DNA of 64,000 nucleotides from Thermodesulforhabdaceae bacterium. Lineage in GTDB: Bacteria > Desulfobacterota > Syntrophobacteria > Syntrophobacterales > Thermodesulforhabdaceae. This document shows positions 1 through 8,500 of the stretch, one piece after another. A program made the position numbers and the translations under genes. Below the pieces are notes generated by a model, which was not told the DNA's origin, made no database searches, and worked only from the letters and a program-made list of their open reading frames with translations. Where the stretch lies: assembly GCA_037482015.1 (NCBI GenBank), contig JBBFKT010000001.1, forward strand, positions 778,584 to 842,583. The letters are read 5' to 3'. Numbering within the stretch: the stretch's first letter is position 1; every line of letters begins with the position of its first letter.

Positions 1-1013
1 CGCACATAAGATGGAGTCCAGTTAAAAGCCGAAATGCTTGAAACAAGTCTTTTTTCTTCCTTTAATTCTTTAACGAGAAGGCTGGAGTTACCTTCTCCTG
101 CTATGGTTGCAAGAACATCAAGAGCGTAAACATCGGGGTGAGATAAATTAACGGAAGGGAAACCAACCATTATCCGTTCCTGGTCCACAAAAGGAAGTTC
201 CTTTTCTGCTTGCTTTTTGGCCACCGGGAGCGGTTCTTCTGGTAGAACAGTTTCTTCGGGGGGAGTGTAGTCCCAGTCGGAAGTCTTTTCAGCAATGAGA
301 GAAATTACATCCTCAGGCCGGACAGGCCCCACCACGCAAACCACAATGTTGGCAGGAATGTATCGGTTTTCGTAGTATCGGATTAAATCTTCTCGAGTTT
401 GCCGAGCAAAAACGTCCATACGTCCAATCACCGGATAGCGCACAGGGTGTTTTTGATAGGCCGTTTCGAAGAAAAGGTTCCAGAGCTGCTTCCCTGGATC
501 GTTTTCTTGCATGCGAGCTTCTTCCATTATTACGCCCTTTTCACGTTCAACCTCGGTTGGATCGAAGGCACAGTCGTGGACGAAACTCAATAGAAGTTCT
601 ATGGCTTCACGGTAATGTTCTCTGGTGGTGTTTATGTAATACACTGTCCGGTTGTGAGACGTGAAGGCATTAGCTGCGCCCCCCATCTGTTCTATTTTCC
701 GGCGTATGTCGCTTTCTTTTAGAAATTTGGTAGATCCACCGGAGACCACGTGTTCCAGATAATGAGAAAGGCCGGAGAGTGTTGGTTCATAGATAGACCC
801 CGCCTTTACCAAAATATAGGTTGAGACTACGGGGGTTGAATCGTCTGACCTGATGAGCACAGTAAGACCATTCTTTAATCGCACGAATTTGTCATCGGAA
901 GATTTAGAAGGCAAAAGCTGGTCAACTAGGGGCGATAGTTCGCCGAATGAAAGATGTTGCCATAAGAAAATTGATAGAAAAAGGATACACAAAAATACGC
1001 ATTTTTTAGCCAT
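1..1013 (-). CDS. M16 family zinc peptidase, N-terminal part (runs off the window's left edge)
   Basis: This is a metallopeptidase of the M16 (pitrilysin / processing-peptidase-like) family. The frame is open from the ATG at 1013 to the window edge, so the C-terminal part is missing. The N-terminus is a hydrophobic signal segment (about residues 5-22), implying export. Around residues 84-88 the inverted zinc motif HYLEH (HxxEH) is visible, followed by GAANAFTSHNRTVYYI and, about 70 residues on, the EKGVIMEEA segment that normally carries the distal zinc-ligand Glu. All expected catalytic residues of an active M16 subunit therefore seem present. The ribosome site GAGAGG lies just before the ATG. 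It follows a 70-residue coiled-coil gene by 45 bp on the same strand and may be cotranscribed with it. Confidence 0.9.
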   Translation of the reverse strand, partial: MAKKCVFLCILFLSIFLWQHLSFGELSPLVDQLLPSKSSDDKFVRLKNGLTVLIRSDDSTPVVSTYILVKAGSIYEPTLSGLSHYLEHVVSGGSTKFLKESDIRRKIEQMGGAANAFTSHNRTVYYINTTREHYREAIELLLSFVHDCAFDPTEVEREKGVIMEEARMQENDPGKQLWNLFFETAYQKHPVRYPVIGRMDVFARQTREDLIRYYENRYIPANIVVCVVGPVRPEDVISLIAEKTSDWDYTPPEETVLPEEPLPVAKKQAEKELPFVDQERIMVGFPSVNLSHPDVYALDVLATIAGEGNSSLLVKELKEEKRLVSSISAFNWTPSYV

Positions 1014-1058
1014 TACTTATCCTCTCAAATAAAAGCGTAAGCGTTAATCAAGGAAAAA

Positions 1059-1271
1059 CTAGGGGGTATTTTTAAGTTCTTCCTGGAGCCAGCGGATTTT
1101 TTCTTCGTCCCTGATGTCTTCCGGTTTTTCTAATTCTATCCTTAGAAGATCTTCTAACTCAATGCGTCGCCGCTCCTTGAATGCTGATACATCCTTTCTG
1201 AACTGACGGAGAGCAAGTTGGCGAGATTTTTCATATTCCTCCTGAAGTTTTTTCTCAAGGTCGTCGTTCAT
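1059..1271 (-). CDS. Small charged coiled-coil protein, unknown function
   Basis: A 70-residue protein starting MNDDLEKKLQEEYEKSR. It is almost entirely Glu/Lys/Arg-rich and predicted alpha-helical (heptad-like spacing), with no membrane segment or cysteine. The ATG at 1271 is chosen because GGAGGGG sits 6-8 bases upstream. The frame stays open further upstream to 1520, but that extension runs through a palindromic repeat and has no ribosome site. It lies immediately upstream of the M16 peptidase gene on the same strand. I do not recognise a family; a regulatory or scaffolding role would be a guess. Confidence 0.6.
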   Translation of the reverse strand: MNDDLEKKLQEEYEKSRQLALRQFRKDVSAFKERRRIELEDLLRIELEKPEDIRDEEKIRWLQEELKNTP

Positions 1272-1741
1272 GGAACATTCCCCTCCTTCAAGATTATTAC
1301 AATAGACTGGATACATCTTTAGCCTAGCGATTGTTGGCTTTATGTCAATAGCGAAAGAGAACCGGGTGATGGATGAAATTAATGAGTCTATAGAATCATG
1401 GTTACCATTGTGGGTTAGATTCCATACCATGTTCCATGGGGGCATTCGATAGTGTTTTCCTGGCAGTAGGCTCACAAGTAGGGGCGACGCATGCGTCGCC
1501 CCTACACTCATGCGAATCACATATTTAGTAGTTGTTTTTTATCTGTCCAAGAAGGTCTTCTAGGTTAAATTTCATCCTTGCGTTTTATATGGATATGTCA
1601 CCTCTTGCCACCCCATAAGGGAAGTTTTGGAACATCCTACCTGTTTCATTGACAGATATGACTTATTTTGATTAGACAAGATGCAATCATGGGAGGAGCT
1701 TTTGTCAAACCAGTAATTCTATCGGGAAGGAGCGAACATAT
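1272..1741. other. Intergenic region between divergent genes
   Basis: A 470-base stretch separating the minus-strand small-protein gene from queD. It contains the perfect palindromic repeat at 1478-1505 followed by the 12-mer GAATCACATATT (1514-1525), which recurs next to the repeat island near 16.95 kb. A TTGACA hexamer occurs before queD, but no convincing -10 box is placed correctly. No further gene is visible, and I see no preQ1-type aptamer before queD. Confidence 0.6.
1478..1505. repeat. Perfect 28-bp palindromic REP-like element
   Basis: The half-site GTAGGGGCGACGCA is followed directly by its exact reverse complement, giving a 28-base perfect palindrome. Degenerate copies of the same GGGGCGACCCATGCG / GCCCCTAC theme occur at about 16.70-16.87 kb. 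Palindromes of this sequence type are known as dispersed intergenic repeats in many bacteria; that is family knowledge, while the palindrome itself is directly visible. Confidence 0.85.
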
Positions 1742-2134
1742 ATGGAAAAAAAAGAACTTTTTGAAGTAAAGATCATTTGCGATTTCGCGGCAGCTCATCT
1801 ATTAAGGAACTTTAGGGGAAAGTGCGAACACCTTCATGGTCACAACTGGAAGGTTGAAGTAGTGGTTCGAGGACATAGGCTTAACGAGAGTGAAATACTT
1901 CTTGATTTTGCCGAACTTAAAGATGCTACGAAAGAAATTGTTGGAGAACTGGATCACGCTTTTCTTAACGAGCTACCGGCTTTTAAAGAAAGAAACCCCT
2001 CCTCTGAAAATATTGCGCGCTACATTTTTCAAAGACTGTCGAAACGTTTTGAAGGATACAATTTCTGGGTTTATAGTGTGTCCGCATGGGAATCACCCAA
2101 TTCCTGTGCTACATATTATGGTTTTGTAAGCTAG
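1742..2134 (+). CDS. queD: 6-carboxy-5,6,7,8-tetrahydropterin synthase (QueD / PTPS family)
   Basis: Converts 7,8-dihydroneopterin triphosphate to 6-carboxytetrahydropterin in the queuosine / 7-deazaguanine pathway; cytoplasmic. The 130-residue length is typical. Zinc ligands are His19 (AAAHLL), His32 and His34 in CEHLHGH, and the catalytic Cys is Cys28 in the same CxxxHGH motif that marks QueD-type members. The LDHAFLNE segment supplies the Asp/His pair and WESPNSCATY the C-terminal Glu that anchors the pterin. The start ATG follows GGGAAGGAGCG. FolE2, which makes the substrate of QueD, is encoded at 18.6 kb in the same direction but in a different operon. It could equally act as a general PTPS-family enzyme, but the Cys motif favours QueD. 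Confidence 0.93.
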   Translation: MEKKELFEVKIICDFAAAHLLRNFRGKCEHLHGHNWKVEVVVRGHRLNESEILLDFAELKDATKEIVGELDHAFLNELPAFKERNPSSENIARYIFQRLSKRFEGYNFWVYSVSAWESPNSCATYYGFVS

Positions 2135-2171
2135 CTGATAACCGTATCCGAATGGGTGAAAGGAGTCGAAG

Positions 2172-3455
2172 ATGGAACAGGGAACCGATGGAAAGAAATA
2201 TTTAAAGAAGTTCGGACGGCCTGTGGCTATAGGGATTGTAGCAGCTGTTGTTTTGGTGGTTATAGTGTTTTTTGCCCAGAGCCGTATGGAATCGTTAAAA
2301 GGTAAGTTAAGTACAGCCCCGACTGCTCAGACTCAAGCCCCCAAGCCAGCCGAAATTCAAAAACCTGGAACTCCTGAAGCATCCGAGACTAAAGAACCGC
2401 AGATCGGTGAAATTCGAAAAGGTCCTTCATATCCTGCTCCGGTCTATACTCTACCAGGCTCCAAAACTCAAAAGAACCAAAGAGGGCCGGTTCAACAAAA
2501 AATAGAACCGTCGGTTCCCGGGGCTGTGGAAAAACCCTCTCCCGGGGAAGCCTTAAGAGGCGTGGAAGAAAAGAAAGAGATTGTTCCTGAAAAACCTGCG
2601 GTTCCGGGAGTTCCATCACCAAAAGAGATTTCTCCCCGTCTCCCTGCTGTTACAGCGCTACATGAAGGTAAACCAGGGGAACACGTTGGTTTACCGGAAA
2701 TTGATCCCATCCCGGGTGTTACCTTCGTGGAAGTAATGATTCGCCTTATGGAACATGAACTAAAGGGACGTTTTCTTGGATGGCGACCTAATGATTTGAT
2801 AATTGGTCGGTTTACTGACAATATTAATAACTACCAACTCGGGGTTCTGGAGGCTATACGCTTTACCACTCTTCGGCTTAAGGACAGCCTTACTCGAATG
2901 GGTGAAGCAGACGCCTATGATCGGGACCTTCAGGATGGTCTTAACCTTTTTATGAATAAGCCAACTCTGTTTTGGTTTCCATCAGCAGAGGCATCTTACG
3001 GGGAGGCGGTGGGGCATTTAAAACGATTCCTGGAAAAGCTTAAGCGAGGAGAAGCCAGGTTTTACTACCGGGTCGATAACCTGATATCTCTTATCGTCTC
3101 TTACAACGACCTGTTGGGCAATGTTAATAGAACTCTAATTATGGATCGGCATCCGGATGGACGTTCTGTGAGCTGGTTTGAAGTGGACGACTATTTTTAC
3201 TACGCTAAAGGTGTGGCTCACGTGATGTTTGAAATTCTCAAAGTTGTGAGAGTAGGCTTTAAAGAACAGCTTGCGATTATAAACGCCACTGAAATTATGG
3301 ACGAAATCCTTTATGAGCTTTCTCGTGCGGAAAAGATAGATCCGTGGATCATCTTGGATTCTGATCTTGATGGATTGTTTGCAAACCATCGAGCTAACCT
3401 TAATGCTCCGCTTAGCGAAGTGGCTCATTTGATGACGGTTATGAGCAGGTTCTAA
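2172..3455 (+). CDS. DUF2333 family single-pass membrane protein
   Basis: A 427-residue protein with a short basic N-terminus, one hydrophobic helix (about residues 17-36), a proline-rich low-complexity linker (about 45-165) and a conserved globular domain (about 175-427). The domain carries GWRPNDLIIG, DNINNYQLGVLEAIR, LFWFPSAEASYGEAV and SYNDLLGNVNR, which I recognise as DUF2333 signatures. The topology implies an inner-membrane anchor with the domain in the periplasm. The ATG at 2172 has AAAGGAG upstream. It lies 37 bp after queD on the same strand, so cotranscription is possible. The biochemical function of the family is unknown to me. Confidence 0.8.
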   Translation: MEQGTDGKKYLKKFGRPVAIGIVAAVVLVVIVFFAQSRMESLKGKLSTAPTAQTQAPKPAEIQKPGTPEASETKEPQIGEIRKGPSYPAPVYTLPGSKTQKNQRGPVQQKIEPSVPGAVEKPSPGEALRGVEEKKEIVPEKPAVPGVPSPKEISPRLPAVTALHEGKPGEHVGLPEIDPIPGVTFVEVMIRLMEHELKGRFLGWRPNDLIIGRFTDNINNYQLGVLEAIRFTTLRLKDSLTRMGEADAYDRDLQDGLNLFMNKPTLFWFPSAEASYGEAVGHLKRFLEKLKRGEARFYYRVDNLISLIVSYNDLLGNVNRTLIMDRHPDGRSVSWFEVDDYFYYAKGVAHVMFEILKVVRVGFKEQLAIINATEIMDEILYELSRAEKIDPWIILDSDLDGLFANHRANLNAPLSEVAHLMTVMSRF

Positions 3456-3712
3456 GATAAGTTGGTTAATGGACGAAGGGTAGGGGAGAGATGGATGTTA
3501 CCAGAGGCAAAGTAAGAATCCATCTGCTCCTCCCTAACACTGATGTGTCCCTATTCTCCTGATCCTTTATTCAGTTCAGGGGGCGATTTGGTAGATGATG
3601 AGGTTTTACTTCTTGTTAAGAATTTAAGATTTAGAGGGTGTTTCTAACTTAACAGTGTCTTGTCTTCTTTAAAACCTGAACAAAAAATCTATTTTGGACC
3701 TGAGGAGCTAAA

Positions 3713-5071
3713 ATGAAGATAGCAATTCTGAGCACCTGCGCACGGAGAACACCACCTCTTCACTATGGCCCATGGGAACAGTTTGTTTCTCTCCTTACAG
3801 AAGGGCTGGTGGAGAGAGGCTTTGATGTTACGCTCTTTGCTACAAAAAATTCGGTTACTAAGGCAAAACTTGAAGCTGTTATTGAAAGAGGTTACGAGGA
3901 AGATGAAGAAATAGACCCAAAGGTGGCAGAATATCTCCACATCTCTAATCTAATGGAAAAAGCAGATAATTTTGACATCATCCACAACAATTTCGATTTT
4001 CCCCCTCTTTGCTACTCTGACCTCATAAGCACCCCAATTGTAACTACTATTCACGGATTTTCTTCAAAGAAGATCCTTCCCGTCTATAAAAAATACAACG
4101 GGAAGACCTTTTACGTAGCAATAAGTGAAGCCGATAAAAATCCCGAACTGGACTACATTGCAACAATCTACCTTGGTATAGACCTTTCTGAATTTACATT
4201 CAGCGATAAAGCTGGTGAGTATTTGCTTTTCTTTGGAGGAATCCATCGTGAAAAGGGCACGGCAGAAGCTATAGAAATTGCAAAGAGAGTCGGCATGCCC
4301 TTGATAATTGCGGGAATTATCCAGGATGAGGAGTATTTTGAAAAAAGGGTTCTTCCTCACATAGACGGAGAAAAAGTAAGATATATCGGGAACGTAGGTT
4401 TTCCTGAAAAAGCAAAACTTCTTTCCTCTGCTTACGCTCTCCTTCATCCTGTAAATTTCGAAGAGCCCTTTGGGGTCAGCATCATTGAAAGCCTTGCTTC
4501 AGGCACTCCTGTGGTTGCCTTTAGAAGAGGAGCTATCCCGGAGATCATAATCCACGAAGAAACGGGCTTTATTGTTGAAAATGTGGATGAGGCAATGGAT
4601 GCGGTGAAAAGGATCCCCCAGATCAGAAGAACTCGCTGCAGGTCTCATGTGGAAGAAAAATTTACGAAAGACAGGATGGTTGAGAAATATATAGAAGTTT
4701 ATAAAAAGATTGCCGACGGAAGTTTGGGCAAAGGACAGCGAGGCTTTAGACCCTGGGGTAGATACATCGTTCTCAAGGAAGGGGAAGGATACAAAGTAAA
4801 GAGAATAGAAGTAAAAGAAGGATGCAGGCTTAGCTACCAGAGACACAAGAGAAGATCGGAACACTGGTATATTGTTGAAGGAAGGGCTGCTTGCACCCTT
4901 GATGGAAAGGAAATTCTTCTTTCCGTAGGCGAGTCAATAGACATTCCCCCCTTTGCTTTCCACAGAATAGAAGCGAGAGAGGGAAATGTTGTTTTCATTG
5001 AAATTCAGAGAGGAGATTACCTTGGAGAGGACGACATAGAGAGAGTGGAGGATGATTTCGGAAGAATTTAA
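3713..5071 (+). CDS. GT4 glycosyltransferase fused to a type II phosphomannose isomerase-like cupin
   Basis: 452 residues in two parts. Residues 1-335 are a GT-B-fold, GT4-type glycosyltransferase: N-terminal MKIAILSTCARRTPP, DIIHNNFDFP, YLLFFGGIHREKGT and the nucleotide-sugar loop EEPFGVSIIESLASGTPVV. Residues 342-452 are a cupin matching the isomerase module of ManC/AlgA-type enzymes: WGRYIVL, YKVKRIEVKEGCRLSYQ, EHWYIVEGRA, IPPFAFHRIEAR, IEIQRGDYLGEDDIERVEDD. The metal-binding His/Glu residues (QRH, EHW, FHR) are present. The ATG follows GAGGAG by 6 bases. The joint product might couple mannose-phosphate metabolism to mannosyl transfer, which is inference. No adjoining sugar gene exists, so it appears to be a free-standing unit. 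Confidence 0.88.
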   Translation: MKIAILSTCARRTPPLHYGPWEQFVSLLTEGLVERGFDVTLFATKNSVTKAKLEAVIERGYEEDEEIDPKVAEYLHISNLMEKADNFDIIHNNFDFPPLCYSDLISTPIVTTIHGFSSKKILPVYKKYNGKTFYVAISEADKNPELDYIATIYLGIDLSEFTFSDKAGEYLLFFGGIHREKGTAEAIEIAKRVGMPLIIAGIIQDEEYFEKRVLPHIDGEKVRYIGNVGFPEKAKLLSSAYALLHPVNFEEPFGVSIIESLASGTPVVAFRRGAIPEIIIHEETGFIVENVDEAMDAVKRIPQIRRTRCRSHVEEKFTKDRMVEKYIEVYKKIADGSLGKGQRGFRPWGRYIVLKEGEGYKVKRIEVKEGCRLSYQRHKRRSEHWYIVEGRAACTLDGKEILLSVGESIDIPPFAFHRIEAREGNVVFIEIQRGDYLGEDDIERVEDDFGRI

Positions 5072-5227
5072 GCTCGAGTTGAACTATCTACCAAGAAATT
5101 CCTTTATCGTTTATTTCCTTAGGTAACCAAAGTTTCTGTGCCCAGACTCTGTGTCTCTGTGTTGAGATTAATTTGTCTTATGAATATTGACCACTGTTTA
5201 CCCTCTTTGATATGAATTTCCCGTGAA

Positions 5228-5431
5228 CTACTCAGGTGCTCCATGAAGGAGCATAATAGGGAACCTCGTGAAAGTCGAGGGCGAGCCCATCGCTGTGATC
5301 GGGGACGAAGGTTGCAAGATAAGCCACTTTCCTATTAATCGGGAAGGGAAGGCGCAGCCGGAGGATGATCCGAGAGCCAGAAGACCTGCCTGAGTAGGCT
5401 GTAGCTAGGGCGGGGGGAGAAAAGCCCTAAC
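5228..5431 (+). promoter_or_regulatory. Cobalamin (AdoCbl) riboswitch
   Basis: The leader of cobN contains the conserved cobalamin aptamer elements in order: GGTGCTCC, AATAGGGAA, GTGAAAGTCGAGGGCGAGCC, CATCGCTGTGATCGGGGACG, AGCCACTTTCC, GGGAAGG, GATGATCCGAGAGCCAGAAG, ACCTGCCTG. The closing P1 helix is a perfect 9-bp pair, CTACTCAGG (5228-5236) with CCTGAGTAG (5389-5397). A further hairpin, TAGGGC/GCCCTA (5406-5429), follows with a G-rich loop that could serve as the kissing partner. The terminator at 5466 supplies the expression platform, so high B12 should switch cobN off. Confidence 0.96.
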
Positions 5432-5465
5432 TGCGATAAATAAAACCATCCGAGGATAAAAAGGG

Positions 5466-5505
5466 AAATCCCGGATCATGGGCATGATTCGGGATTTTTT
5501 GTTTT
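5466..5505 (+). terminator. Riboswitch-linked intrinsic terminator before cobN
   Basis: AAATCCCGGATCAT, a short loop, then ATGATTCGGGATTT running into TTTTTGTTTT. It is a strong stem with a U-tract located between the cobalamin aptamer and the cobN ribosome site. The position argues for transcription-level control by the riboswitch rather than ending an upstream gene. Confidence 0.9.
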
Positions 5506-5519
5506 AGAGGAGACAAATC

Positions 5520-8500
5520 ATGAGACCTTACAGACTTTGTTATTTTTCCGCAACCGCCACGGATATACCTTCCCTGAGCGAGGGAGTGAGACGGTTCAAA
5601 GCCTTCGGAGGAAAGATAGATGTTTATGCCAGAACTCAGGGACAACTCCTCACCCAGTCCGCAAGGGAAGCCTTCATTCGCAACGCTTTAGATGCCGATG
5701 CAGTTATAATAACTTTTCATGGAGGGACGGCTTCTTTCCCTGCCTTTCCTATTTTCGCCGAGGCCTTCTCCGAAGGTCGATCCTATGGTCAACGTCCTTA
5801 CCTTCATCTACAACCCGTAGGAGGAATGGACGAAGATGCCATGGAAGCTGCAAGAAAATTTTCCACAGACTTTGGAAACCCCACCTGGGATACCGTAAAT
5901 TTATACCTGAACTATGGCGGCGCCTTTAACATAGAAGAACTTCTAAAATTCCTTCACAATCGGCTTTTCGGAACAGATCTTCCATGCTCACCACCTGTTC
6001 GCCCGCCAGAAGAGGGCATTTATCACCCTGATTTTCCAGGTGTTACATCTCTCGAGGATTATCTTGATGTTGTCAGAGGGTGTTTCAGGTTCTCTCCCGA
6101 GTTTACCGTTGGACTGTGGTTTTATCAAAGTTACTGGCTTAATGGTAACCTTGAGTTTGTCGATGCTATCATCAGATCTGCCGAGGCTCACGGTGCTGTA
6201 GTGATACCCGTTTTTCACCTTCGGTATCGTGATAAAGAGCGTGGAAATCGTGGAGCCAAGGAAGTAGCAGAAATGTTTTTTATGGACGGCGACCGTCCGC
6301 GCATTGATGTGCTTATAAATCCTCTTCTTTTCTCCTTAACACTTGCGTCACCTGACCATCGCTCCATCCTCCCTCAGCTTAATGTTCCCTGCATCCAGGC
6401 AATTACTTCCATGGCACCTTTTTCCTTCTGGAAGGAGTCTCTTCAGGGACTTTCCATAATGGACGTTGCTTATTCTGTGGCTCAGCCTGAGTTTGATGGA
6501 ACTCTTATAACGGTTCCCGTAGCCACGAGAGAAGAAGAATCTATTGATCCCATCACAGGTGCAGCTATTGTTAAATTCAAGCCCATACCTGATCGGGTTG
6601 ATAAATTGGTGAGGCTAGCTCTTAATTGGGCTCGTCTTAAAAAGACTCCTGTAGAAGAACGTCGGGTCGCCATAGTATTTCACAACTATCCTCCCAGAAA
6701 CGATAGAATAGGGTGTGCTGCAGGACTCGATAGCTTTGCAAGCGTTAAAAAACTTCTCGATCGAATGAAGGAATCCGGCTACAGAATTGATCGCACCTAT
6801 TCTGATGGCGATGAACTGGCTCAGGAACTCCTTTCTCGTATGACATGCGACCAGCGATGGCTTCCTATAGAGGAGATGGCACGAAGAGCCGAAGCTTTTG
6901 GTAATTCGGAGGATATAAGCCGCTGGCACAGCGAGCTTCCCCTATCCGTTAAGGAAAAGATGCGTTCCGATTGGGGCAATCCTCCAGGTGATCTGTTTGT
7001 GCATGGGGGCAAGATGTATTTCTCTGGATTAATCAACGGAAATGTCTTTATTACAATTCAGCCACCTCGGGGCAGATTGGAAAACATTGAGAAAATATAC
7101 CATAGTCCGGATCTTTCTCCGCCGCACCACTACCTGGCTCACTACCGCTGGATACGGGATATCTTTGGAGCTCACGCTGTTGTGCATGTTGGAAAACATG
7201 GGTCTCTCGAGTGGCTACCTGGAAAGTCTGTTGGGCTTTCTGGAGAATGCTATCCTGATCTCGCCATAATGGAACTTCCCAATGTTTATCCATACATAAT
7301 TAACGATCCCGGCGAAGGAACTCAGGCGAAACGACGTTCTTACGCTTGCATAATTGACCATCTAACACCGTCTATGACCAACGCTGATCTTTACGACGAT
7401 CTTGCAAAAATTCAGGAACTCGTGGCGGACTATCAAATTGCCTCAACGGAAGATCCAGCTAAGCAGGAAGTCCTTCGTCCCATGATATGGGATGCTGTAG
7501 AGAAAGCCCATCTGGAAAAGGATCTCGCCATAACAAAAGAAGAAGCCTTCAGGGATTTTGACGGCTTCCTCGAAAAGCTTCACGCTTATCTCGGTGAACT
7601 GAGCGATACAATGATCAACGACGGGCTTCACGTGATGGGGGTTCCTCCTGAAGGAGATCGACTTGCAGAGTTTCTCGTTCAGCTTACTCGTCTTCCAAAC
7701 GGTGATGTACCATCTCTCAGGGAATCGATTATTTCTTTTTTTGGCTTTGATTACGACGATGTTTTAGAAAACCGAGGTAAACGTCTCGGGCGCTTTGGCG
7801 GAAAGACCGGGGCCGAGATTTTACGCATTGCTCATGAAAAAGCCCTTGAATTGGTTCGTCGGCTTCAAGTTGAGGATTTTTCTCTTGAAGCTGTTCCCAG
7901 GGTTACCACTCAGGTTCTTGGAAAGCGAGTTTCTCAAGTTGAAGCTGTGCTTTCTTACATAGCCGGGACTTTGGTTGATAATGTTCGAGCCTGCCGCGAG
8001 GAGATTAATTCATGTCTTAGTGCTTTTTCTGGAGGCTTTGTGCTTCCTGGACCTTCGGGAGCGCCAACTCGAGGTCAGGCAGACATACTTCCCACGGGAA
8101 GAAATTTTTATTCAGTTGATCCTAACAAGATCCCAACTCCGGCAGCCTGGGAAGTTGGTGTTAGACTGGGAAAAGCTCTGCTGGAACGCTGCCTTAAGGA
8201 AAAAGGAAACTACCCCGAAAGCGTGGGTATTCTGGTTTTTGCTACTTCTACGATGAGGACAAGAGGGGACGATATTGCGGAAATCTTTTATCTTATGGGC
8301 GTGAAACCGGTGTGGCAGAAGGGAAGCGGAAATGTGATAGGGCTTGAGGTAATACCTCTCGAGGAACTGGGGCGCCCGAGAATCGACGTGGTTCCAAGAA
8401 TAAGTGGGCTTTTCAGAGATACCTTTCCAAACCTTGTTGAACGAATAGATGAAGCTGTTCAGATGGTAGCAACTCTTAAGGAGACAGCGGAATCGAACTT

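Noticed and set aside
1272-1520. Upstream extension of the small coiled-coil gene
   Set aside because: It would place the 28-bp palindrome inside the coding sequence; the internal ATG at 1271 has a strong ribosome site.
1640-1741. preQ1 riboswitch before queD
   Set aside because: I looked for the short preQ1 hairpin with its A-rich tail and found no matching structure.
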